DNA from: GCA-002840015 sp033765245
GTDB lineage: Bacteria; Pseudomonadota; Gammaproteobacteria; Xanthomonadales; Xanthomonadaceae
DNA: 10,871 nucleotides
Reading direction: 5' to 3'
Assembly: GCA_033765245.1 (NCBI GenBank)
Contig: JANRIF010000283.1
Coordinates: 1-10,871, forward strand
This document shows positions 5,451 through 10,871 of this stretch, piece after piece (position 1 is the first letter of the stretch; every line of letters starts with the position of its first letter). The position numbers and the translations under genes are program-made. Under the pieces are notes generated by a model that saw only the letters and a list, made by a program, of their open reading frames with translations, searched no databases and was not told the origin of the DNA.

Positions 5451-5894
5451 ATGGGCGCATGCGTCGTGTTGGGCTGGCGGGAGTGGGTGGCCTTGCCGGA
5501 CCTCGGGCTGGCGGCAGTGCGGGCCAAGGTGGATACCGGGGCGCGGTCGTCGGCATTGCACGTGGATTGGCTGGAGCATTACATCGATGCGGGTGCGCCT
5601 TGGGTGCGGTTCGGGCTGCATCCGGTCGATGTCAGTCTGCCTGAACGCTCGATCCAGGCCCCGGTGCTGGACCGGCGGCAGGTGACCGATTCCGGCGGAC
5701 ACGTCACCGAGCGTGTGTTCATCGCGACCCGTGTGGTCCTCGCCGGGCAGGCGTTCCTCGCCGAAATCAACCTGACATCGCGCCACGGCATGCTGTTTCC
5801 GATGCTGCTGGGGCGGACCGCGCTGGCGGATCGATTCGTGGTCGATCCGGCGCAATCGTTCGTGCTGGGCACAACCGAGGCGTCAGCGACGTGA
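5451..5894 (+). CDS. RimK-linked retropepsin-like (so-called ATP-dependent zinc) protease
   Basis: Predicted 147-residue protein of the family usually named 'ATP-dependent zinc protease' (Pfam Zn_protease, PF05618), called RimB in Pseudomonas rimABK work. The sequence shows the hallmark of a retropepsin-like aspartic protease half-barrel: KVDTGARSSALH (catalytic D28, then T29, G30, A31), and late in the protein LTSRHGMLFPMLLGRTAL (108-125), the hydrophobic-hydrophobic-Gly motif. No HExxH or other zinc-protease motif is present, so the common name is probably misleading. Retropepsins act as homodimers with one Asp each. The start is ATG 5451 with GGAG at 5442-5445, five bases away; the GTG at 5445 is inside that site and is rejected. 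It overlaps rimK by four bases (GTGA), so the pair is coupled and the protease may trim or regulate RimK-made tails. Confidence 0.88.
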   Translation: MGACVVLGWREWVALPDLGLAAVRAKVDTGARSSALHVDWLEHYIDAGAPWVRFGLHPVDVSLPERSIQAPVLDRRQVTDSGGHVTERVFIATRVVLAGQAFLAEINLTSRHGMLFPMLLGRTALADRFVVDPAQSFVLGTTEASAT

Positions 5895-6823
5895 AGATCG
5901 CCATCCTTTCGCGCAACAGCGCGCTCTATTCGTCGCAGCGGCTGGTCGAGGCGGCGCGCGCGCGCGGCCACAGCGTGCGCGTGCTGGACCCGTTGCGCTG
6001 CTACATGCGCATCGCGCCTGGCGTTTTCGAGATCCGCTACAAGGGTCGCGCGTTGCGCGATTACGATGCGGTGATCCCGCGCATCGGCGCCTCGGTCACG
6101 TTCTACGGCACTGCGGTGCTACGCCAGTTCGAAGTGATGGGTGCCTACACCCCCAACGCCTCGGACGCGATCCTGCGCGCGCGCGACAAACTGCGCGCGC
6201 ACCAATTGCTGGCGCGCGAACGGATCGGCTTGCCCACCACCGTGTTCGGCGACAACCCCGACGACACCACCGATCTGCTGCACATGCTCGGCGAGCCGCC
6301 GCACGTGATCAAGCTCAACGAGGGCACCCAGGGCACCGGCGTGATCCTGGCCGAGGGCATGTCCTCGTCGCGCAGCGTGATCGAGGCGTTTCGCGGCCTC
6401 TATGCCAACTTTCTGGTGCAGGAATACATCGCCGAAGCCGACGGCGCCGACCTGCGTTGCTTCGTGGTGGGCAACAAGGTGGTTGCCGCCATGCGGCGCA
6501 AGGCCAAGCCGGGCGAGTTCCGCTCCAACCTGCACCGCGGCGGCAGTGCCAGCGCGGTCGATCTGAGTCCGGAGGAGCGCGCGGTGGCGTTGCGCGCGGC
6601 CAAGGTGATGGGCCTGCATGTGGCGGGCGTGGACCTGCTGCGTTCCCGGCGCGGCCCGCTGGTGCTGGAAGTCAATTCCTCGCCTGGCCTGGAAGGTATC
6701 GAGGCCGCCTGCGGGGTGGACGTCGCGGGGGCGGTGGTGGATTACGTCGCGCGCCACGCCAAGCGCCACGCGGCGTCGCAAGCGGGTGCGTCTCAGGCAA
6801 TAAAAACAAACAAAATCAAATAG
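5891..6823 (+). CDS. rimK: ATP-grasp alpha-L-glutamate ligase RimK
   Basis: Predicted 310-residue ATP-grasp ligase. In E. coli RimK adds glutamate residues to the C-terminus of ribosomal protein S6 and can make poly-alpha-glutamate. Visible blocks are the N-terminal MKIAILSRN and YSSQRLVEAARARGH, the PRIGASVTFYG loop (63-73), the ATP-binding K141 in VIKLNEGTQGTGVILAE, the central QEYIAEADGADLRCFVVG, and the metal and ATP site GVDLL...LVLEVNSSPGLEGIE (D248, E260, N262). Length is slightly above the E. coli enzyme (300). Translation starts at GTG 5891, overlapping the protease stop; GAGG at 5877-5880 is a plausible binding site. The last residues, SQAIKTNKIK, are coded by conspicuously AT-rich DNA unlike the rest of the gene and may be a non-homologous tail. 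Enzyme class is sure; the natural target here is inferred. Confidence 0.93.
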   Translation: MKIAILSRNSALYSSQRLVEAARARGHSVRVLDPLRCYMRIAPGVFEIRYKGRALRDYDAVIPRIGASVTFYGTAVLRQFEVMGAYTPNASDAILRARDKLRAHQLLARERIGLPTTVFGDNPDDTTDLLHMLGEPPHVIKLNEGTQGTGVILAEGMSSSRSVIEAFRGLYANFLVQEYIAEADGADLRCFVVGNKVVAAMRRKAKPGEFRSNLHRGGSASAVDLSPEERAVALRAAKVMGLHVAGVDLLRSRRGPLVLEVNSSPGLEGIEAACGVDVAGAVVDYVARHAKRHAASQAGASQAIKTNKIK

Positions 6824-6971
6824 TTACAATATTTCACTTTCCCGATCATCCCATTTAACGCGATCTTAATCGGGTGCTCACTAGGATCGCCGGACCGCTT
6901 GGTGACACGTTACTCTCCTTGGTTCAGGTTTGAAGGTCAGTTCACTACGGTAATCGGGGCAACACATGTTC
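6824..6971 (+). other. Gene-free, locally AT-rich stretch; possible small RNA region
   Basis: No convincing protein is encoded between rimK and the gene at 7173 (about 350 bp). The first 70 bases are unusually AT-rich for this genome (ACAATATTTCACTTTCCC, CATTTAACGCGATCTTAAT). They include -10-like hexamers TACAAT (6825-6830), CTTAAT (6865-6870) and TAGGAT (6882-6887), none with a good -35. The remainder, about 6890-6971, leads into a strong terminator-type hairpin at 6972-7022. A short RNA starting near 6890 and ending near 7022 would fit, but I recognise no known RNA family. It may also just be the rimK 3' untranslated region. Confidence 0.3.
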
Positions 6972-7022
6972 GGCCCAGGTTCAGCGCCTTCAATCGGAGG
7001 CGCCGACCTGGGCCTCTCTTTT
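6972..7022 (+). terminator. Strong hairpin plus T-rich tail (intrinsic terminator or sRNA 3' end)
   Basis: A 9-bp outer stem GGCCCAGGT (6972-6980) / ACCTGGGCC (7006-7014) encloses a 6-bp inner stem GCGCCT (6984-6989) / AGGCGC (6998-7003), separated by small internal loops. It is followed by TCTCTTTT (7015-7022). It lies about 150 bp after the rimK stop and 150 bp before the next start codon, so it could end rimK transcripts or a separate small RNA. Confidence 0.8.
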
Positions 7023-7172
7023 ATGCTGCCCGTCGATCCGAACGCCGGGCGATGGCGCGCCGGCCCGCGCCGCTGTCACACGGACAGGATACGGATCGTG
7101 TCCAACGATACTTTCGCTGGGCGCAGTGGTGCGGTACATTCGCCGGTTCCATTTTCAGACGAGTGGTGTTGC

Positions 7173-7655
7173 ATGCATATGAATCGATATCGGAATTCGA
7201 TCCGGCGCGTGGCGCTGAGCTGCGCGCTGATGCTCGCCCCGTTGGCGACGCAGGTGGCGGCCGAGGAGACCGTGGCGCTGTCCAGCGGGACCAGCTTCGC
7301 GGAGCGGCGCGCGGTGATCGAGAAGGCGTTGTCGTCCAGCCGGCGCTATTCGGAAATCTCGCGCGAGGATCGCAAGGCCGTGCTGAAGGCGCTGGAGCGC
7401 ATTTCCGGCACGTTGCAGCAGGCGCCTTCGGTGGCGGAGCTGCCGCCGGAAGTGGCGGAAGGGTTGCAGCGCGATCAGTCCTTCGTCAACGACACGCTGG
7501 CGCGTGCCGAGGCCGAGAGCGAACTGCGTTGCTCCACCCAGGCATCGCTCGGTTCCAACATTCGCAGCCGCAGTTGCGAAACCAAGGCCGCCAAGCAACG
7601 TCGCGAGGCCGAGCAGGCCGCCAATGGACCGCCGCGTCTGGATGTGATCCGCTAG
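7173..7655 (+). CDS. Exported two-cysteine protein of unknown function
   Basis: Predicted 160-residue protein. Residues 1-30 look like a Sec signal peptide: basic start MHMNRYRNSIRR, hydrophobic VALSCALMLAPLA, and an AxA cleavage site near TQVAAEE. The mature part is helical, charged and rich in Glu, Arg and Ala (SFAERRAVIEKAL, REDRKAVLKALERI), suggesting a helical or coiled-coil protein in the periplasm. Near the C-terminus C-x15-CxT (RCSTQASLGSNIRSRSCETK) resembles the paired-cysteine motif CRxxxVTGSRL...VCxT seen in several secreted Xanthomonadaceae proteins, here degenerate; a disulfide is likely. The frame is open upstream to 6966, but the signal peptide fixes the start at 7173 or 7179. 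The gene lies 77 bp before the two-component system, so it may be a co-regulated target or an accessory of the sensor. Function unknown. Confidence 0.8.
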   Translation: MHMNRYRNSIRRVALSCALMLAPLATQVAAEETVALSSGTSFAERRAVIEKALSSSRRYSEISREDRKAVLKALERISGTLQQAPSVAELPPEVAEGLQRDQSFVNDTLARAEAESELRCSTQASLGSNIRSRSCETKAAKQRREAEQAANGPPRLDVIR

Positions 7656-7696
7656 TACTCGAGCGAACGTAGCGCGCGGTGGGAGCGGCTGGAGTA

Positions 7697-7718
7697 CCGA
7701 TGCGCATCGGCGCATCGG
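7697..7718. promoter_or_regulatory. Candidate operator: 14-bp palindrome plus direct repeat before the response regulator
   Basis: CCGATGCGCATCGG (7697-7710) is a perfect palindrome, and CGCATCGG is repeated immediately (7703-7710 and 7711-7718). It ends five bases before the AGGAGG ribosome binding site of the response regulator gene (7723-7728). It could be a binding site for autoregulation or a small mRNA hairpin near the ribosome binding site. Confidence 0.4.
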
Positions 7719-7732
7719 CAACAGGAGGCGAA

Positions 7733-8419
7733 ATGCGAATTCTGGTCATCGAAGACAACCGTGACATCGCCGCCAATCTGGGCGACTACCTCGAAGAACG
7801 CGGTCACACCGTGGATTTCGCCGCCGATGGCGTGAGCGGTCTGCATCTGGCCGTGGTCCACCCGTTCGACGCCATCGTGCTGGACCTGAACCTCCCCGGC
7901 ATCGACGGGCTGGAGGTGTGCCGCCGCTTGCGCCAGGAAGCGCACAAGCACACCCCGGTGCTGATGCTGACCGCGCGCGACACCCTCGACCAGAAGCTCG
8001 CCGGCTTCGAGTCCGGCGCCGACGACTACCTGATCAAGCCGTTCGCGTTGCAGGAAGTGGAAGCGCGGCTGGCGGTGCTGGTACGCCGTGGCAAGGCGGC
8101 ACAGCCGCGCGTGCTGGTGGTGGGCGACCTGGAGTTCAATCTCGATACGCTGGAAGCGCGCCGCCAAGGCAAGGCGATCACGCTCAATCCCACCGCCTTG
8201 AAGATACTGCAGTCGCTGATGGAAGCCTCACCCTCGGTGGTTACCCGTCAGGAACTGGAGACACGGGTCTGGGGCGAGGAACTGCCCGACTCCGACAGCC
8301 TGCGCGTGCACATCCACGGCTTGCGCGCCGCCGTCGACAAACCCTTCGACAAACCGCTGATCCACACGCGCCATGGCATCGGTTATCGCATCGCCGACCC
8401 CGATGCAGTATCGGCGTAG
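7733..8419 (+). CDS. OmpR/PhoB-family response regulator
   Basis: Predicted 228-residue DNA-binding regulator. The receiver domain (1-115) has the acidic pocket E7-D8, the phosphorylation site D51 in IVLDLNLPGIDG, T80 (VLMLTAR) and K102 (YLIKPF). The winged-helix domain (about 128-222) runs from VGDLEFNLDTLEARRQGK through ITLNPTALKILQSLME and VVTRQELETRVWGEE to the recognition helix region SDSLRVHIHGLRAAVDKPF and the wing HTRHGIGYRI. The ATG at 7733 is preferred over the upstream ATG or GTG starts because it gives the canonical MRILVIEDN start and has AGGAGG at 7723-7728. Its end overlaps the kinase start by 17 bases, so the two are co-translated and almost certainly partners. It looks like the PhoP-like regulator common in Xanthomonadaceae, but the regulon cannot be read from sequence. 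Confidence 0.95.
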   Translation: MRILVIEDNRDIAANLGDYLEERGHTVDFAADGVSGLHLAVVHPFDAIVLDLNLPGIDGLEVCRRLRQEAHKHTPVLMLTARDTLDQKLAGFESGADDYLIKPFALQEVEARLAVLVRRGKAAQPRVLVVGDLEFNLDTLEARRQGKAITLNPTALKILQSLMEASPSVVTRQELETRVWGEELPDSDSLRVHIHGLRAAVDKPFDKPLIHTRHGIGYRIADPDAVSA

Positions 8420-9689
8420 GCTACGCAGCCGCATCATCCTGGGCTTCGCGCTGCTCGGCACCGGGTTGACCGCCGCGTTCGCGATTGCCACGGTGTTCTT
8501 GCGTGCGCATCTGGAAAACGAGCTGATCGGCGAAGCGCTGGAAAAGAACGTCCAGGACTACGCCGAATCGTTCTATCGCACGCCGGAAACCGAGGGCGTG
8601 CCGTTCGAGCAGATTACGGGGTTGGTGGTCAGCAAGCGCCGCTTTGCCAATGCGCCGCTGGAGTGGCGCGATCTCGACAGCGGCGTGCACGATCTCATCG
8701 AGCGCGACGAAGACGGCAATCTGGCGGTGTACAAACTGGCGGTCCGCAAGGATCCCGACTACTGGTTTTTCCTCAAGTACGACACCAGCCAGACCCGGCG
8801 CAGCCAGAAGGAACTGATGTACGCCCTGGTGGGGGCGGTGCTGGTGTTTTCGCTGCTATCGCTGCTGGTCGGCTACTGGTCGTCGCGGCGGGTGATCCGT
8901 CCGGTGGTGGAACTGGCGCGGCGGGTGCGCGCCTTCCGCGGCAGCGAGGCGCCGGAGCCGCTGGCGCCGTGGTTCGCCGATGACGAAGTGGGCGAACTGG
9001 CTGCCGCGCTGGACGAGTACGCCGCCAAACTGACCGAAGTGGTGCAACGCGATCGCGAGTTCAACGCCGACGTCAGCCACGAGTTGCGCACGCCACTGGC
9101 GGTGATCCGCGGCGCCACCGAACTGTTGATGGTCAACCCGCAACTGACCGACAAGATGCGGCTGCGGTTGCAACGCATCGAACGCGCCGAGCAGCACTGC
9201 ACGCATCTGATCAGCGCGCTGCTGATGCTTTCGCGCAACGAGCGCGGCAGTGGCCACACCGACGTGCGCAAGCTGGCCGAAGTACTGGCCGACGCCAATC
9301 GCCTGCAACTGGTGGGCAAACCGGTCGACGTGCAAGTGATCGGCGACGAAGGCCACATCGTCGACGTGCCCGAGGCGGTGCTATCGGTGGCGCTGGGCAA
9401 CCTGATCGGCAACGCCTGCAAGTACACCGCCGAGGGCGAGGTGGTGATCCGGGTCGAAGCCGGCCGCGTGCGCATCGAGGACTCCGGTCCCGGTATCAGC
9501 GCCGAGGACGCCGCGCGCCTGTTCGAGCGCGGCTATCGCGGCAGCAGCGCCGGCGGCACCAAGGGCGCCGGCATCGGCCTCTCGATCGTGCGGCGGCTGT
9601 GCGAGTTGTACCAGTGGAACGTACGCATCGAGCCGCGCACCGATCGCGTGGGTGCGGTTGCCATTCTCGAATTCACACGCGCGGCGTAA
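8403..9689 (+). CDS. HAMP-domain sensor histidine kinase
   Basis: Predicted 428-residue inner-membrane kinase. TM1 is about 11-33 (IILGFALLGTGLTAAFAIATVF) and TM2 about 138-160 (LMYALVGAVLVFSLLSLLVGY). They flank a short periplasmic sensor of about 100 residues rich in Asp and Glu. HAMP follows at 160-213. The HisKA H-box is FNADVSHELRTPLAVIRG with phospho-acceptor H226. The HATPase_c boxes are N (LGNLIGNACKYT, 331-342), G1 (DSGPG, 360-364), F (LFERGYRG) and G2 (GTKGAGIGLSIV). All catalytic residues are present. The start at 8403 overlaps the regulator gene; the upstream ATG at 8373 would add an unneeded segment. The compact acidic sensor is reminiscent of PhoQ-type or small-ligand sensors, but the ligand is unknown. 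Confidence 0.94.
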   Translation: MQYRRRLRSRIILGFALLGTGLTAAFAIATVFLRAHLENELIGEALEKNVQDYAESFYRTPETEGVPFEQITGLVVSKRRFANAPLEWRDLDSGVHDLIERDEDGNLAVYKLAVRKDPDYWFFLKYDTSQTRRSQKELMYALVGAVLVFSLLSLLVGYWSSRRVIRPVVELARRVRAFRGSEAPEPLAPWFADDEVGELAAALDEYAAKLTEVVQRDREFNADVSHELRTPLAVIRGATELLMVNPQLTDKMRLRLQRIERAEQHCTHLISALLMLSRNERGSGHTDVRKLAEVLADANRLQLVGKPVDVQVIGDEGHIVDVPEAVLSVALGNLIGNACKYTAEGEVVIRVEAGRVRIEDSGPGISAEDAARLFERGYRGSSAGGTKGAGIGLSIVRRLCELYQWNVRIEPRTDRVGAVAILEFTRAA

Positions 9690-9719
9690 GTCGGCGCAAG
9701 CAAGCGCAGCGGCGCCGAC
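9690..9719 (+). other. Hairpin directly after the kinase stop codon
   Basis: GTCGGCGC (9690-9697) and GCGCCGAC (9712-9719) form a perfect 8-bp stem with a 14-base loop, beginning at the base after the TAA stop codon. It has no T-run, so termination would need Rho or the next hairpin. It is the left edge of the repeat-rich gap between the convergent kinase and ilvE genes. Confidence 0.5.
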
Positions 9720-9730
9720 GAGGCTTCACG

Positions 9731-9800
9731 CGGTCGCCCGCAAGCGGCTTCCCACAAAAAACGGGGCGCTGCCCCTCGTCTTTGTGGGAGCGCGCTTGCG
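9731..9800. repeat. Inverted pair of TTGTGGGAG...CGCTTGCG repeats (family copy 2)
   Basis: A minus-orientation arm at 9731-9757 (begins CGGTCGCCCGCAAGCGG, identical to 4907-4923) and a plus-orientation arm TTTGTGGGAGCGCGCTTGCG at 9781-9800. The order of arms is the reverse of copy 1, so the CCCACAAA/TTTGTGGG ends face each other and can pair. The ilvE stop codon begins at the next base (9801). Confidence 0.75.
9756..9775 (-). terminator. Intrinsic terminator of ilvE
   Basis: On the minus strand GGGGC (9775-9771), loop AGC, GCCCC (9767-9763), then G and TTTTTT (9761-9756). It lies 25 bases after the ilvE stop codon, inside the palindromic repeat pair. On the plus strand the same hairpin has a poorer tail (TCGTCTTT), so it may weakly stop kinase read-through too. 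Confidence 0.75.
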
Positions 9801-10718
9801 TTAGACCGCCTCCAGCCAGCCGTAGCGATCCGGCGTGGCGCCCGAGAACAGGCCGAAGAACAGTTCCTGCATTTTCGCCGTGACCGGTCCGGGCTTGCCG
9901 CTACCCACCGGCTTGCCATCCACCGCGCGGATCGGGGTGATCTCGGCCGCAGTGCCGCACATGAACAGCTCGTCGCACAGGTACAGGTACTCGCGCGGCA
10001 TGTCGCGCTCGACCACGCTGATGCCGGCATCGCGCGCCAGGCGGATCAGGCTGTCGCGAGTGATGCCGTTGAGGATCGCGGCGCTGGCAGGGGTGGTGTG
10101 CAAGGCGCCCTCGAACACCAGGAACAGGTTCTCGCCCGCGCCTTCGGACAGCAGCCCGCCGTGCGCCAGTGCGATGCCCTCACCGAAGCCGAGCCGACGC
10201 GCCTCGCGCGCGATCAACTGGCCCGATAGATAATTGCCGCCGGCCTTGGCACCGGTGGGAATGGTGTTGGGCGCCATCCGCTGCCAGCTCGAAACGCATG
10301 CCTCGATACCGGCTTCCAGCGCACCGGCGCCGAGATACGGACCCATGTTCCAGGCCGCCACCGCAACGTCGGTGGGACAGTCCGCGCTCAGCCCGAAACC
10401 GCCCAGTCCGCGAAACGCCACCGGTCGCAGGTAGGCGCGCGCCAGGCCGTTGGCGCGAATCACCGCGCGGCTGGCCTCGGCCAGTTGTTCCAGCGTGTAG
10501 GGGATGTCGATGTCGTAGATCTTCGCCGAATGGAACAGCCGCCGCAGGTGATCGGTGAGGCGAAAGATGGCTTGACCCTTCGCCGTCTCGTAGCTGCGGA
10601 TACCCTCGAACACCGACGACCCGTAATGCAGCGCATGCGCCATCACATGCGTGGTGGCTTGCGCCCAGGGCTTGAGTTGACCGTTGTGCCAGATGTGTTC
10701 GGGGTATTGGTGCGACAT
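9801..10718 (-). CDS. ilvE: Branched-chain amino acid aminotransferase IlvE
   Basis: Predicted 305-residue PLP enzyme (fold type IV) that interconverts leucine, isoleucine and valine with their 2-oxo acids using glutamate/2-oxoglutarate. The PLP lysine is K158 in NTIPTGAKAGGNYLSG. Other family blocks are HYGSSVFEGIRSYET (31-45), ALAHGGLLSEGAGENLF, ILNGITRDSLIRLA and DELFMCGTAAEITPIRAVDG. Length and sequence are close to E. coli IlvE. The ATG at 10718 gives the normal N-terminus (SHQYPEHIWHNG). The same frame is open through the upstream repeat to GTG codons, which is probably fortuitous. No strong ribosome binding site is seen; a weak -10-like TACACT lies at 10746-10751. The gene stands alone on its strand and ends at a good terminator. 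Confidence 0.96.
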   Translation of the reverse strand: MSHQYPEHIWHNGQLKPWAQATTHVMAHALHYGSSVFEGIRSYETAKGQAIFRLTDHLRRLFHSAKIYDIDIPYTLEQLAEASRAVIRANGLARAYLRPVAFRGLGGFGLSADCPTDVAVAAWNMGPYLGAGALEAGIEACVSSWQRMAPNTIPTGAKAGGNYLSGQLIAREARRLGFGEGIALAHGGLLSEGAGENLFLVFEGALHTTPASAAILNGITRDSLIRLARDAGISVVERDMPREYLYLCDELFMCGTAAEITPIRAVDGKPVGSGKPGPVTAKMQELFFGLFSGATPDRYGWLEAV

Positions 10719-10754
10719 GGCGGGGTTCCGGGAGAGGGATGAGGGAGTGTAACC

Positions 10755-10871
10755 GGGACCACGGGACCACGGGACCACGGGACCACGGGACCACGGGACC
10801 ACGGGACCACGGGACCACGGGACCACGGGACCACGGGACCACGGGACCACGGGACCACGGGACCACGGGAC
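10755..10871. repeat. Perfect 8-bp tandem repeat (GGGACCAC)n upstream of ilvE, runs off the window
   Basis: The octamer GGGACCAC is repeated without a mismatch for 117 bases (about 14.6 copies) and continues past the end of the window. It begins 37 bases upstream of the ilvE start codon. The plus strand has a GGG run every 8 bases, meeting the usual rule for a G-quadruplex (four GGG runs with 5-base loops). On the minus strand all three frames read VPWSRGPV repeats without a stop, because three octamers equal eight codons. Probably non-coding. Confidence 0.95.

Noticed and set aside
7679..7732. Upstream start for the response regulator
   Set aside because: It would place a palindrome and the AGGAGG site inside the coding sequence; the ATG at 7733 gives the canonical receiver-domain start.
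10719..10850. Proline/tryptophan repeat protein encoded by the octamer array
   Set aside because: Every minus frame gives the same low-complexity peptide simply because of the 8-bp period; there is no ribosome binding site or domain to support translation.
10755..10871. CRISPR array
   Set aside because: The unit is 8 bp and contiguous, with no spacers and no cas genes; it is a simple tandem repeat.

Overview
The window is high-GC DNA that looks like a gammaproteobacterial Xanthomonadaceae/Lysobacteraceae chromosome (Lysobacter, Luteimonas or Xanthomonas type). The basis is recognition rather than a search: the protein sequences, the thiS-thiG-trmB-permease order next to tRNA-Gly, and the intergenic palindromes built around TTGTGGGAG...CGCTTGCG are all familiar from that family. 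It is mostly a core-genome region with repeat-rich gaps.

Positions 1-620 hold a small DUF559 (Vsr-like PD-(D/E)XK) endonuclease gene. It is bracketed by a perfect 22-bp inverted repeat whose right arm lies inside the end of the gene. A third copy downstream is attached to a 10-bp GNRA-capped hairpin. Positions 618-1315 hold a short membrane protein (minus) and a small Rieske [2Fe-2S] protein (plus), divergently arranged. Positions 1299-5224 are a minus-strand block read thiS, thiG, trmB, then an SLC13/DASS permease with two RCK_C domains. thiS and thiG supply sulfur carrier and thiazole synthase for thiamine synthesis. thiG and trmB overlap by one base. thiS and thiG are separated by 262 bp of nested palindromes, and each has a -10-like hexamer 6-7 bases before its ATG with no Shine-Dalgarno sequence.

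Positions 5273-5431 hold a tRNA-Gly(CCC) gene with promoter and probable terminator. Positions 5451-6823 encode a RimK-linked retropepsin-like protease and the ATP-grasp ligase RimK, overlapping by 4 bases; together they suggest a peptide or glutamate tail that is added and trimmed. A gene-free, locally AT-rich stretch follows and ends in a very strong hairpin with a T-rich tail at 6972-7022, possibly the 3' end of a small RNA. Positions 7173-9689 hold a secreted two-cysteine protein of unknown function, an OmpR-family response regulator and its HAMP histidine kinase (17-base overlap). A palindrome lies just upstream of the regulator.

Positions 9690-10871 hold a second copy of the palindromic repeat family, one hairpin of which forms a good intrinsic terminator for ilvE (minus strand, branched-chain aminotransferase). 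Upstream of ilvE is an uninterrupted 8-bp tandem repeat that runs off the window end. No defence island, prophage, CRISPR array or complete insertion sequence was seen. The most unusual items are the repeat-bounded DUF559 gene, the octamer array upstream of ilvE, the palindrome-filled thiS-thiG gap with leaderless-type starts, and the hairpin-ended stretch after rimK.
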